A stretch of DNA of 64,000 bases, from positions 9,676,529-9,740,528 of the forward strand of contig OZ038451.1 in assembly GCA_964036195.1 (NCBI GenBank), written 5' to 3'. Positions 17,482-29,525 of the stretch are shown one piece after another. The DNA is from Sphaerolaimus hirsutus (taxonomy: Eukaryota; Nematoda; Chromadorea; Monhysterida; Sphaerolaimidae). The notes beneath the pieces are model-generated. The model made no database searches. It was given only the letters and a program-made list of their open reading frames with translations, and had not been told where the DNA came from. The position numbers and the translations under genes are program-made. Positions within the stretch are counted from its first letter, which is position 1; each line of letters begins with the position of its first letter.

Positions 17482-18669
17482 ACTTTGTCGATTCTAATTC
17501 CGATACTTTTCCTACATTCCAATACTTTGTATAGTTGATTTGTCCAAAGTAAAAGGTCATTTGTCCAAATAAAATTTCCAAAAAAGAAATTCTCCTCATT
17601 TTTGGCACTTTTACTGGTTTGATTGTATCCAAAAAAAGAGCCAAAACTTCCCTCTTTCCGGTTTGTGAACTCTATCCGTTCATATTGAACATCATTTACA
17701 GGAGATTCACCAGATTTACCTGTCACAGTTAGTTTCAGAAACCATCATAACATCATTGAGCAAAATCATTGAAGTGTGTCGCAAAAATTGTATACTCCTA
17801 GTTGTATCTACATCATATTACTACATCTTTGTACATTTTCTGCAGTGGCTGAGACCTGCTGGAATCTCCCCACTAATGGGGCGTCCCGCTCGCGAACGAT
17901 AAACCGTCACAGCATTCTGCCTCACCAGTGAGTATTCCGGTCAGTATCTATAGATATTCCGATGTGTGAATGCGTGATCATGCATTGTACATTATATTCT
18001 GGAGTAAAGATCACTCCTTCTCTCGAATAACTCCACCTTGGTTAACTCTCCTGTCAACAAAGTCTTATGAAAAATACCCCCCACCCCCGAGTACTTATGA
18101 TGTAGATGAAATACAAAAAAAGTAGTTCACATCTTATGTGCGACACTTTGTCTGCGTCATATGCGTCGCCAGTGACGCGTCACCAAAAATTGCATTCAGT
18201 TTGCCCATTTAGTTTCACATAAAAAATAACTGGCGACCCATCGCACTTTTGTGACTTGCCGAAACCACTAACCCAAGACACTGAAATACAAAAGTAAACT
18301 AAATTAAACATGTCGATCAAAAAGGTAAAGCGACGCGTGACGCGTTGCGTTTTAGTTTACATTTTTGCTCAACGTGCCGCATTAGTAAACTAGTGTGTAC
18401 AGCCTCTTTATGTATTTTATCTTCGTTCATCTCTCATGTGCGCTGTATATTCGTAACCGAAAACCATAACTAGAATTTCAACATTATATCCGTCATTCGG
18501 CGGGCTCTATTCCAGCAAAAATGGTAGACATTTTATATTTTACCTACCTACTGTGAAACGGAACGATCCTTGAACTATGAATATCGCCTAGAAGGAAATG
18601 CGCTGCGCAACTACAGGGTAACGTGTGTCCGATTTGATAACAACACATTCTATCGACGCTGATTGCAAT
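17482..18669. other. AT-rich region without a recognised gene
   Basis: A short minus-strand frame near 17466-17726 has no recognisable features. CTCGAATAACTCC words near 18020-18080 are a fragment of the TACCGTATTT group. Confidence 0.4.
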
Positions 18670-19083
18670 TACCGTATTACTCCGTGTAAAGCACCCGGGT
18701 GTAATACAAATTTGAGACCCTTTCCAGCAACCTTTTTTTAAAACTTGTATAACACCCGGGTGTTAGGTCAGGGGGTGTTATACACGGAAACACACTCCAA
18801 ATTCAGTGGGTAGTACGGCTAGATGCTCGTTTTCTATTTTTGATACACGTCCCTTCTTATTTAGGCTTTTTTGTTTCCCAGCGTGCAGCAATTCAACGGA
18901 AAAATGCGTGCCGCGGAATTTCAAAGAGTGGCGCGCGCCACGCATAATATTTAAACAGTATTTAAGCAATTCAAATCGGGTGATCTTTTTCAAACCTAGC
19001 ATAGCACCCCCGGGGTGCTATGCAGCTGTATAACACCCCGGGTGTTGTGCACGGGGGGGTCCTTTACACGGAGAAATACGGTA
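18670..19083. mobile_element. TACCGTATTACTCCG element with GGGTGTTAT words
   Basis: TACCGTATTACTCCGTGTAA and the mirror ACACGGAGAAATACGGTA bracket iterated ACACCCGGGTGTTA words. It is in the same group as 5835-6354. Confidence 0.7.
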
Positions 19084-19419
19084 CTACAGAAATATTAGCT
19101 ACCTATTTACTGTCAAGTGAATGGAACGTTGAACTTTTAATGTGGGACTTCGAATAGTGGTACTATCTACATTTAAAAGTTCAGAGCTAAAAAAACATAT
19201 GGGGTAGTAAATATAAATACTTCGAGCCAGGCACACAAAAACATTTCAAACCGTCTCACCCACTGTGACAAAACGCGCGGGACAATCCACTATTTATATC
19301 GCATCAAGTATCACAAAGGACCCTATCATTCACAACCGCAGTCTCAACATCGGGGACCGAACCACGTGTTACAAATAAACGGCACCAAACCCGCAGGACA
19401 ACCACAGTGTTGCAATTTC

Positions 19420-19990
19420 GGCCCCACTACCATTGCGCGGTCCCCCAGCCGGGCGGCAGCAACAAGTGAAGTAGCAGTGCAACTGCACGGGCGGCAATAA
19501 GAAGTACAGTAACTGAGAAAACGGGCGCTTGACGCCGGGCCCCCGGCCGTTTCTGGCTACGCCGCAGCGGGCAGATAACCGTTTCCCAGCGCGTCGCCGC
19601 GTCTCCATCATGCGGCCCGCATAACGGCATAACCGGCCGCGCGGCGCAGCGCATGCGCTCGGCTTGGGCTCCACGCGAATCTGTCTAAGCCGCGCGGCGC
19701 GGCCCGATGCGAGTCGGATCGCGGGCGCGCCGCTCGCGGCCGACTACAAACAAAACTTCGACTGGGGTCTGTGAAAGCGGCGGGGTAGCCGGCGAGGCGG
19801 CAGAGACGAGCGCCGCTGCAGAGGGGCCAACTGCAGCGCTGACTGCGCCCTCGGGGACGCGCGCGGGGTGATTGGGCGGCGGCGCGGCGGCAGCCCGCAC
19901 TCAACTGGCATGCGAGCGCGTCAGCCGCCGACTCTCACACTCGCGGCCGCCACCAAAGGAGGGGATGGGAAGCGTCGCCGCCAAGGGCGA
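19420..19990. other. CpG island without an assigned gene
   Basis: Dense CpG and GCGCG runs. Open frames on the minus strand are Arg/Ala/Pro-rich and look like composition effects. It could be the promoter of an unrecognised transcript. Confidence 0.45.
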
Positions 19991-20732
19991 TGCAAAAAAG
20001 CCGGGTTCACACTTGACGGCGTACTTGGCGTTATTTCCACCTGATGAATAGCGGCATAATTTGAGCGACGGCGCGAATAGTACGAAAAAGAGCTTCTCGG
20101 TGACGTCATTAGGTTAATTAGTGACGCCGAGACATTGAAAAAATGTGGAATGATAACGGGAAAAATACATATAGGTAATTTGACTTCGAAAGGCCAGCCT
20201 CGACGGCGAGCAATATTATTGCCGTGGTCAGTGCAAACTATCCAAATTTTACAGAAAATTTTACACGCACACACAAGGTTTCGAAATTTACAAAAACTTT
20301 TTTGTAAAATCCACTTTTTCATAACCCTTTCGGATCCTATAAAATGTCAGAAGATCAGACAGACTGATCAAAAGAATCAGTTACTGATCTACCTATATGG
20401 AAAAAAATATCATGCAAATATTGAAGATAATTTAATGTAAATATATAGGTATCCACTCTATCTAGTATCTACTCTAATGTACATCTCATCTCTCATCTCT
20501 TAAATCCACTTACCTAAGCAACAAAAAAGCAACCAACGAACACAGTTTGAATTCTAGTTTGGTTTCCCACACTACTTTCTGAGATGTAAATATATAAAAG
20601 TTCGGATGTCCACTGGGGGAATTTCCATTCATCCAGTACCAAAATTTAGTTTTCCCTGCTTGCAAAAAAAACAGTTGGGACATTTCGGCTGCGACTAAAA
20701 ATATGTAGAGTGGTTTTACAGAGTGACGAGAC
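19991..20732. other. No gene or element recognised
   Basis: Unique-looking sequence grading from CpG-rich to AT-rich. Short frames here show no protein-like features. Confidence 0.4.
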
Positions 20733-21097
20733 TACCGTATTTCCTCGAAATACCCCCCGGGGTGATTGTTTCTGAGTGAGAATTTTGAGGGGAGTTAAAC
20801 GAGGGGGGGGGGCTTATTATTTCGCCAGAAATTTTTGAAATTCCAGTACTAAATAGTCGTCTTAAACGCAGAAGTAGAAAAATGCAACAATAACCGCTAT
20901 ATATAAGAGTCTATTGTCATATAAGTATGTAGCTGGCATAAACACTGTTCTAACGTAACAATTCATTGTTTTTAATGTGTGTTTTGCATTGCCCAAATCA
21001 CAAACCGCAGGTTTTGTCATTAACGTTCCCTTTAGGTACGCTCCATTTGGGGGAGAGATATTTCGAGGGGGGGGGGGGGATTTCGAGGAAATACAGC
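20733..21097. mobile_element. TACCGTATTTCCTCGAAATA element
   Basis: TACCGTATTTCCTCGAAATA at the left and TTTCGAGGAAATACAGCA at the right, with runs of G after TATTTCGAGG. It is followed within 80 bases by another copy. Confidence 0.7.
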
Positions 21098-21174
21098 AAA
21101 TTCTTTGCTATATGTAGAAGTTTGAACTTGTACAAAATTCTTTGGTAAGGATGATACGTATCGAAAAATTAAGA

Positions 21175-21714
21175 TACCGTATTTCCTCGAAATACACCCG
21201 GGGGGGGTTTATTTTTTCAGAGTGAGAATTTTGAGGGGGGGGTTAAACGAGGGGGGTATTTCGAAGGGGGGGTTATTTTTTCGCCAGAAATTTTTTGAAA
21301 ACCAAGTACTAAATTGTCGTCTGAAACGTACGCAGACGTCGAAAATGCAACAAAAATCGCCATTTATAAGACTCTAAAGACTTGTATAAGTGTGTAAATG
21401 TATAATCACTGTTCCCACATAACAGAGTCATCGTTTTTCACGTGTGTTTTGCATTACCCGGATGACAAACCGCAGCCTTTGTCATTTACGTTCTCTATAC
21501 ACTAAATTTGGGGGGGGGTATTTCGAGGGGGGGGGGGGGTTTAAGTTCATAGTGTCCATTTTGAGGGGGGGTTTCGAGGGGGGGGGGGTTTATAAGTTCA
21601 TAGTGTCCATTTTGAGGGGGGTATTTCGAGGGGGTTTATAAGTTCATAGTGTCCATTTTGAGGGGGTATTTCGAGGGGGGTATTTCGAGGGGGGTATTTC
21701 GAGGAAATACGGTA
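21175..21714. mobile_element. TACCGTATTTCCTCGAAATA element, GGGGTATTTCGAG repeats
   Basis: Full inverted ends (right end TCGAGGAAATACGGTA). The unit AAGTTCATAGTGTCCATTTT followed by a G-run and TATTTCGAGG is repeated at least three times near the right end. Confidence 0.75.
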
Positions 21715-21976
21715 TCTCATTCTACGCCCGCTCTTTCTAAGAGTTTTATTCCCGGTATTTATAGATACTTACGTTTATGTTTTGCAAAAACTCCACCACG
21801 CTTTGTTACGTTTTCGGATACGTAAATGATAAGTTGTCTGAAACTGTACATGTGAAAAATGTATTCTAGTACCGCAACTTTCATGCCATTTTTTAATTCC
21901 CGGCGAAATAATGTAAATCTAGAATATTATAATACTAAGACTAATTTCACCCAGTTGCCGATATTGCAAGTGGGTA

Positions 21977-22236
21977 TACCGTATTTCCTCGAATTACCCC
22001 CCGGGGTTTTATTTTTTCAGAGTGAAAATTTTGAGAGAAAAACGTGAAAAATGCAACAATTACCACCATTTATAAGTTTTTACAGCCTTATATAAGGATG
22101 TAGATGGTATAAACGATGTTCTAACGTAACACAGTAAGTGTTTTGAGCGTCTGTTATGCATTTCCCGGACCACAAATTCATAGTGCCCATTTTGAGGGGG
22201 GTATTTCGAGGGGGGGTATTTCGAGGAAATACGGTA
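21977..22236. mobile_element. TACCGTATTTCCTCGAATTA element
   Basis: Inverted ends TACCGTATTTCCTCG and CGAGGAAATACGGTA. The interior is shared with the two neighbouring copies. Confidence 0.75.
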
Positions 22237-22373
22237 AGTATAATTGGTGTAAGTGGTATTTTTTTATAAGTGTGAAGTCAAGTAACAATAGCTCTTATAA
22301 ACATAAGAATTTTCATTTACAGATTTACTTGAATTTGTCATTTGATAAATTTGCATTTAACTAGACTTTCCAC

Positions 22374-22958
22374 CAGAGTTGTTAAATGTACATACTTTTT
22401 TCAAAGTAAATGAAACATAAAGTATTTATTTTTCACTCATCTCTGAGTACAGAAAACCTTAAGTACAATTTTTTACTTATACTCATGAGTAAACGTGAGT
22501 AAAATACTTTTTCATTGGAAACTGTAAAGGTGGGTATTTTTGATAAATTTGCATACAAAATCACTAATTTTCATACATTTTCCAATTTTCACCCTCAAAT
22601 TCACTAGTTCATATGCTTTTTTCCTACAATTTTCAGCTATTTTGGATTATGTGCTTATACACCAAATTTTGATAATTTTTTCATTTTAGCTTTCCTCTTA
22701 ATTTTTCCACTTTTTTACACGCCTATTTTTAAGCTATTTTGGATATATTGCGTTATTTTTAGCTTTTTCTCCCTTTTCCCATTAGGCCTTGAAAAAGCGA
22801 TATAAAATCCTATCTGTACTCGCGTACTCTGAAAAAGTATGTGAGTAAGTGAGTATTATACCAGTATTTTTTGGGAAGAAATGTAAACGTATTTGAGTAT
22901 ATGTATACTCAAGTGTACATATTTAAAGAGTAAACGTAAATACGTTTTAAAAACTATG
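22374..22958. mobile_element. hAT-like CAGAGTTGTTAAA-family element
   Basis: Ends CAGAGTTGTTAAATGTAC and TTTTAAAAACTATG are flanked by CTTTCCAC and CTTTCTTC (6 of 8). GTGAGTAAA and TACTCGCGTACT words run through it. Confidence 0.65.
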
Positions 22959-22966
22959 CTTTCTTC

Positions 22967-23432
22967 ACGTGACTTGCCCACCAATTACAAAATTCTTAAT
23001 TACTAATTACGTGTACTAAATTCAAAGAATGTATTATATATATATATAACCATGTATAAACAAAAAACATATATGTACCACTTATATAATGCTACCTACA
23101 CAGTCAGAGCTATTTTTTTTACATTTACACATTATTTCATGCCTTCCAGGGTATTTTGTAAGTATTTTACATCTTACTATAAATACTCAAATTTTAGAAA
23201 ATGTGTTTACATTTACGTCTTCGAAAAATACCAGTAATTCTTTAACAACTATGGTTTATACGCATAAGCTGTCCTTAGAAAGAAGTAAACAAAAGAACAA
23301 AGCGAAGCTCAAAAAATAGGCAAGACGACTACAAAAACACAGAAGAGGATACCTAAAACAGCAATTTTTGTTTGTGCTTGTGCAGGCAAGTGAAAGGAAT
23401 TAGTGCAATGGCGCCATAGAATGTGTCGCAGT
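22967..23432. other. AT-rich region without a recognised gene
   Basis: TA-rich simple sequence near 23035-23100 and an AATGGCGCC word at 23407. No exon is supported. Confidence 0.4.
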
Positions 23433-23657
23433 TAGTGATGTTAAAGGCACCGGGGAAAATGGCACCGCACCGGCACCTCTACCATCACATGAAAAGGGCA
23501 CCTGACACCCTGGGGCACCGGCCAAAAAATGGCACCACACCGCACCGGCACCGGTGCCATTCTCAAAAAAATGGCACCGGCACCGAAGGGCACTGACCAG
23601 TTGCCGGTGCTAGCACCGAAAGGCACCGCACCAGGTCAAATTTGTTTCAAAATATCA

Positions 23658-24002
23658 TACTGTATTTCTTCTAAAAGAAGGGCTGTTTTCCAATAGAAGG
23701 ACGTCTCCAATAGAAGGTGCACTTTTTGACTTTATTTTGGCCATGAAACCGTCAGCGGATGCTGTTGTTTGGTGGCTTTGGTCTATCTATTTGGTGTAAT
23801 TTTTAAGATCAAATGTTGAATGAACTATGTATATGAATCATCATTCCAAGAATCATATGTGATTCAGTTTAAAAAAAACCTCAGCAGAATCTGAAAAAGA
23901 AGGGTATCTTACAATATAGAGGGGCATCTCCAATAGAAGGGTGGGTAAAAATGTTGATGAAAAAAATAGATACCCTTCAATTAGAAAAAATATGGTATTT
24001 AT
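23658..24002. mobile_element. TAC(C/T)GTATT element with CAATAGAAGG words
   Basis: TACTGTATTTCTTCTAAAAG at the left and TTAGAAAAAATATGGTA at the right, with repeated CTCCAATAGAAGG. Relatives with AATAGAACGGCA lie at 37670-37800 and 45965-46062. Confidence 0.6.
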
Positions 24003-24735
24003 TACAAATAAATTTACTGCACTACACAATATGTGAACAAATGTGAAATGTTGCTTTGTATTCAGTGGTATGGCAACAGTTCAGATGCCTTTTTAACAGA
24101 AACGATTTGTGTGTGATCTGGAATGGGAGCAAAAAATCTCTTTTTAGGCCAAATTAAAAATCTTTACACAGTATTGATAATGCAATGACACCAATTATAG
24201 CATTTCCACTGCACAATTTGCATGCAATTTTCCCACCCACCAGCGATAAAAATGATTGCTAATTGATAAACGAGCCATTGATTTGATTTTCACACTCCTC
24301 TCTGACAAGCTGGAATCACTCTTGTCCGATTCTCAATCCATTTTTTATGTTTGTAAATATTGGAACAATGGCACTAAAAAAGCCATAACTAACGATGGCA
24401 AACCCTCAAAAAAAAAGTATTTAAATTTTTAAGTGTTTTTTCCAAAATGAATTTTTGAATTTTCGAATTTTTCCTGACATTAATTTTCGAATTTCGAATT
24501 TAATTTTCGAATTTTTGAATTTTCGAATCTTTTTTGGCAATTTTCGAATTTTTTGGGCTATTTTTCGAATTTTTTCAAATAATTTTCGAATTTTTTTGGA
24601 AAAATATTGAATCTGAAGCTTTTAACACAGAATTGGGACTGTTTCGGAAGTGGGTGACACACTGAGTGTACTCAGTGCATACAGTGCTGACTTCACAAGA
24701 TACGGGTACTTCTCAAACAAATACTCGAAACCACT

Positions 24736-24937
24736 CTTATACTCCAGTGACATTACACCTTACAATGAAATCTACCATACCCCATCTGAATAAAAGGACA
24801 AACATTACATTTTTTAGATTATATTTATCAAATTGCTTTGATAAATATGATGAATTTTTTTTAATTTTGGTTCTTTTATTCAGATGGGATATGGTAGATT
24901 TCAATGTAAGGTGTTATGTGGCTGGAGTATCTCTTTG
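24736..24937. mobile_element. MITE with TACTCCAGTGACATTACACC ends
   Basis: Inverted repeats of about 60 bases pass through TCTACCATACCCCATCTGAA and its mirror. The ends resemble the CTCGGCGGACATCACAC family at 709. Confidence 0.65.
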
Positions 24938-24984
24938 ATCACATCCCTTTTACTTATAAATATGTGCAGTTCCTTTGGGCAGTC

Positions 24985-25135
24985 CCAGACACCTGTAAAA
25001 CGCTCTGTGAAATGTCAAGTGTTATGCACATTGTCTAAAGTCATGGAAATGCTGTGGAAAATTTCAAATATGTTAGCCATTTTCAAGGGCATTTTCATAA
25101 CTTTTGACACTTGCAAGACATTTCACATTATACAT
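24985..25135. mobile_element. GCCAGTCCC-family MITE, right end lost
   Basis: GGGCAGTCCCAGACACCTG starts it; mirrored GTCTAAAGTCATGG and CATAACTTTTGACAC arms follow. No clear right terminus. Confidence 0.55.
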
Positions 25136-25900
25136 TTCAACGTTTTTGGACGTTTTTTTGTTTTGTTTCGCTTTTTCATACGCACCGCGTATCATTTGTC
25201 ATTTTATTTTGCACGTTGAACCTATGAGTGCGTTTTTTTGCCTTGAATTCCTTAAAAAATTCGAAAAGTATTTTCGAATTTTCGAATTTTTGAATTTTCG
25301 AATTTTTTTAAAAATAAATCGATTTTTAAGTGTTTTTTCTAGGGGTGAAATAAAAATTCGAAAATTCCGAAAAAATTCGAAAATTCGAAAATGTTTTCGA
25401 ATTTTCGAATCTTTTTTTGCCATCGTTAGCCATAACAGCACGTTTCAACGTGCATTACATTGCGTCACTTTTTATGTGTACACGCGCCTGTATTGGGTAT
25501 TGATGGATTTCGATCCCTTGAAATCCTGCCGGTACCTTTTCCGGTGCCCCACTTTTTCTGGCCGGTGCTAGCACCAAAGGCACCGGCCAAAAATTGGCAC
25601 CGCACCGCACCGGCACCGGTGCTATTTTGAAAAAAATAGCACCGGCACCGGTGTGGAACCTCGGAAAATCACAAAGGCACCGTACCGGCACCGGTGCTGG
25701 TGCCCTTCGGTGCCCAGCACCGGGGCACTGGTGCCCGATGCCTTTACATCACTAGTCGCAGTTTTCCCAGGGGAGCTGCTTGCTTGCTCTAATGATTTTA
25801 ACTTGGCTGAAAACACTTTGTGTCATAGTTTCTGCATTCTGTTTTTTTTATGTTGACACTTCCATTGAGGTAACAGTGTTAGTATGATTTGTCTTTAGTG

Positions 25901-26759
25901 CAGAGTTGTTAAAATACCGGTATTTTTGGAAAGCGTAAGCGTAAATACACTTTCCAAATTATGGGTATGGATACTAAAAGCGTGAAGTATTTTTAAAATA
26001 CCCAGGAAAGCGTAAAAAAAAATTTACTAGGTGCTCATGCTGTTGATCGGATTATCGTAAATATTACCGTATTTCCTCAAAATACCCCCCCTTCGAAATA
26101 CCGCCACTCAAAATGTGTCTAATAATGTCCAAAAACTGCAGTTTGGTGTCTGTGCAATACGGAACACACGTTAAAAAGAATACAGAGTTATATTAGGACC
26201 AAGCTTAACCAACTAGGTACGTAAGTGTATAGACGCTTATTTGCAATTTGAGAGAAACCCTGGGTGTATTTTGAGGAAATGTGGTAACCATTGTTTGACC
26301 CAAAATTCCTAATCCTAAGCCACGATATTGCTAGACGACACAATTTGCACATGTGCCGCTTTTTTCACTCCATTACAGCACACACGCAGTTATTTTTTTG
26401 TACACGCACATGCACACCTCCTTCACATTTATTCATATCAAAATTTTTTGGAATTTTACCAAATTTAAGCAGTATTATCAGGAGAGGCTAAAAGTGGCCC
26501 GACGGAAAGTTGATAAAAATGTCTGGTTGTTTGTGTTTTAAATTTGGTATGAATTCTCAATCAATTTCTTTTTCTTACTTCCGTTTTCAAAAGCGTAAAA
26601 CTGGGTTGTGTGAAAAAATTTGTTTACGCTTTTAGTACCCAGGTATTTCCGCCAGGAAAGCGTAAAAAAGCGTACAGGTAAGCGTAAGCGTACGCGTAAG
26701 TATAAATACTCATTTACCCGGGTATTTCGGGTGAGCGTAAATACGCTTTCGCAACTCTG
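25901..26759. mobile_element. hAT-like CAGAGTTG element, perfect 8-bp duplication
   Basis: Ends CAGAGTTGTTAAAATACCGG and CGCTTTCGCAACTCTG are flanked by CTTTAGTG on both sides (25893-25900 and 26760-26767). AAAGCGTAAGCGTAAATAC words fill both ends. A TACCGTATTT element (about 26067-26286) lies inside. Confidence 0.87.
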
Positions 26760-27809
26760 CTTTAGTGATTGAATGGCGCCATGGCGCTGGCGCCCCTTTC
26801 TCTGGTGCTCGGTATCGTTATTTTGAATTGGGCCATGGCGCCATTGTTTTTGATGGCACAAGAAATGGCGCCAAGGTACCATGTGGGAAATTTGTGATTT
26901 TTGGGGGGCCCTACACACTACCTAGTTGACACAGCGACAAATTTTCTGCGTGTCAACTGAAAAAGCGTCATGAGTAACTCCCCCCTCAAAAACTCTGACG
27001 GAAAAATAACTCCACTGGGGACTTCTTCGAGTATTTAGGGTGAGCATAGATTTTTACTTGAAAATCTACCGTTGGTGTCAACTCGTCATCTAAACACTGC
27101 TTTTCATCGCACATTCATAACTTCAGCGGAGGAAATTGAACATTTCCCTAAAAAAACATAAATAACCCTACAAGAGATGATGAATACATTGAGAGTGATG
27201 TTTTAGGGGCTAAAATTTTAGTGTAAAATTTCAAATTTCATGCAAGTGCCAAACGTCGAGTAAAACGTCATGAAATACCTATGTCAAACGACCATTAAAA
27301 ATAAACGAAAATTGGACATTTTCACATTTGGTATAGAGTCCTGTAAAGTGTAAAGTGAACAGTCAAATGGTATTGCCGAACCTTTTCTTTTTGTTTTTAT
27401 TGACATTTTTCATGACATTTGACACTTTAGCTCGGGAATGCCCCCAGGCTGCATCTGGTAAATATAGGGTGCCAAAATGAGATAAATATTTATATCCTCC
27501 TCCTGTAACAAAATTTTTATGCTTGTGGGAAATCGTGCCGATACCCATAAATGGATTTTTCTGTATTTATATATCTATTTATGATGATCAATTTCCTTGT
27601 TTGGCGAAATAATGTTGTAATTTATTTAAATAATATTGGGATACGAACATCAAACTGATAATAAATTCCTTCTAGTGTTACCCACTGCACGCACTTTTAC
27701 AAAAATTTTTTTAGAAAAACGTAAAAGGAGGTACACGCCACGAATGTTGTTTTCCTGAAACGTTTTTGCTTCTTCTTTTTGAAACTATTTTGATTTTATA
27801 AATGGTGAC
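26760..27809. other. Repeat fragments, no gene
   Basis: A GGCGCC-word hAT relative (26768-26885), a truncated GGGCCC-end MITE (26908-26965), TACTCC/CTTCGAG words near 26975-27035 and a GCCAGTCCC MITE remnant (27335-27455). No exon is supported. Confidence 0.5.
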
Positions 27810-28081
27810 CAGTGTTGTCAAAATCTCAGGGGAAAAAATAAAATAAATTGAAAATCGAAGAATAAAATAAAATAAAACATTAATAAAATGAAAATAAAAT
27901 GCAATTTTTATACAATTTTACTACAATTTTAGTATAAATAATTGTACTAAAACCAATCATGGACTCATGGTTACGAAAAAATAATAAATAAAATGGAAAA
28001 TTGAAGGAAAAAAAGTAAAATACAATTTTTATACAATTTTTTACAATTTTTATAAAAAATTTTTTACTACAACAAACCCTG
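27810..28081. mobile_element. hAT-like CAGTGTTG element, AATAAAAT words
   Basis: Ends CAGTGTTGTCAAAATC and CAACAAACCCTG are flanked by perfect duplications ATGGTGAC (27802-27809 and 28082-28089). Words AAAATAAAATAAA and ACAATTTTTATACAATTTTT make up the body. Larger relative at 62873-63860. Confidence 0.83.
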
Positions 28082-28201
28082 ATGGTGACGTCATGGTGGA
28101 GCATTTCCTTCAAAAAAAAGCATAGCATACGGTCCGCTCAGTATAGGTATTTATCTAGGTATTTGCAATATTGGCAAATGTCGCATTAGGATGTATTTAC
28201 C

Positions 28202-28301
28202 TACCGTATTTCCTAGAAATACCCCGCCCTCGTTTATCCCCCCTCAAAATTCTCACTCTGAAACACTTACCCCCGGAGGGGAATTTCGAGGAAATACGAT
28301 A
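28202..28301. mobile_element. Short TACCGTATTTCCTAG element
   Basis: Left end TACCGTATTTCCTAGAAATA is mirrored by TTTCGAGGAAATACGATA, with a CCCCGGAGGGG centre. Confidence 0.65.
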
Positions 28302-28657
28302 TTTGTGATCAGGATGTAAAGGCAGCGAAGTTTCTTCAGTAAAAAAAAAAACGTGAGAATTCCCAATTCAGACAGGCTAACAAAAAAATAACTGCGCGGC
28401 GACATACACAATTCCTGAGTGGGAGGGAGTACATTCACCGGGGGGGGGGGGCGTGGGGGGGTCTAGTAGACAATGCAGTTTCGCAAGACTCTCTGCGTGG
28501 CACGACACTACGGACAGAGAACATGGCGACAGCTTTATCTGGACACAAACAAGGCGGGCACGCGGCGGGGCGGCGGGGCGGCGGTAACGAGTCAAGCGAT
28601 ACATACATAATTGTACAGTTGCGGCACGCTTACAGTGCCAGGCCGGCCGTTAGCGGA
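28302..28657. other. C/G-run-rich region without a gene
   Basis: A long G-run near 28440-28460 and a CGGGGCGGCGGGG stretch near 28560-28590. No coding evidence. Confidence 0.4.
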
Positions 28658-29525
28658 CAGAGTTGTTAAAAGTATGGAACTTTTTATCAAAGTGAACGTA
28701 AAGTATTTTTATTTTACTCACCGCTGAGTACAGAAAACGTAAAGTAAATTTTTTAAAATTGTTTTACACTGCGTAAAATGTGAGTAAATTGCTTTTCTTT
28801 CAGGGAAAACTTAACTTTGAGTATTTTTCTCACAGAAAACGTAAAATTGAGTATATTTCTCACAGAAAACATAAAGGGGGTATTTTCTCACAGAAAAATT
28901 GAGTATTTTTTCGATTTTTATGCTGGGAGACATCAAATACTGTATATCCTTGAATGATACCTCACCTTTAATAACTCCCCCTGTTGGCCAGGTCTGGAAA
29001 AATAACCCCACTCCTTGAATAAATCCCCCATCCTGAAAAACTCCCCCCTCTCGGCATTTGATATGTGTATCCACAATATGTATTTGAATGGTTCAGGAGC
29101 AATTTTAGCATGGATACCCTGTTTTTGTTTTTGTTGAACTGTTAAATGCCTGGATTACATGAGTTTACAGAATGTATTCATACAATCAATCAAGTGCAAC
29201 TTCTGAGCAAAAAATAACTCCCCTTGAATAATTTCAGATCCAAAATGTCTGATGAAATAATAACTCCCTTGCGGTCTTATTCGAGGATATATGGTATCTG
29301 TTTTTTTGCTCTTGATACGTATTTATTAGTAATATAATACGCTATTATCAAGGTTTTTTGAGTTAAAGGCAATGCCTGTAAATTTCAACGAAAATACGTT
29401 TTCTGTACTCACATAAGTACTAAAAGTACGTGTAAATATGAGTACCGGTAGTTTTCTCCAGAGGAAACGTAACAGTATGTATATGTATTTTTTCGAGTAA
29501 ACGTAAATACGTTTTAACAACTACG
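28658..29525. mobile_element. hAT-like CAGAGTTGTTAAAA element with nested CTCCCC words
   Basis: Ends CAGAGTTGTTAAAAGTATGG and CGTTTTAACAACTACG are flanked by TTAGCGGA and TTAGCGCG (6 of 8). A TACTCC-type array (28940-29290) is inside. Confidence 0.7.

Larger units (their letters stand above)
24390..25428. mobile_element. hAT-like element with TTTTCGAATTTTCGAA words
   Basis: Ends TAACGATGGCAAA and TTTGCCATCGTTA are flanked by a perfect duplication GCCATAAC (24382-24389 and 25429-25436). Arrays of TTCGAATTTT words occupy both flanks. Nested inside are a TACTCCAGTGACATTA MITE (24736-24937) and a GCCAGTCCC MITE fragment. Confidence 0.85.
23433..25754. mobile_element. 2.3-kb hAT-like element with GGCACC word arrays
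   Basis: Ends TAGTGATGTTAAAGGCACC and CGATGCCTTTACATCACTA are flanked by a perfect duplication GTCGCAGT (23425-23432 and 25755-25762). Arrays of GGCACCGGCACC words fill about 200 bases inside each end. The centre holds an AATAGAAGG element, another hAT-like insertion (24390-25428) and, within that, smaller MITEs. No transposase is recognisable. Confidence 0.88.
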
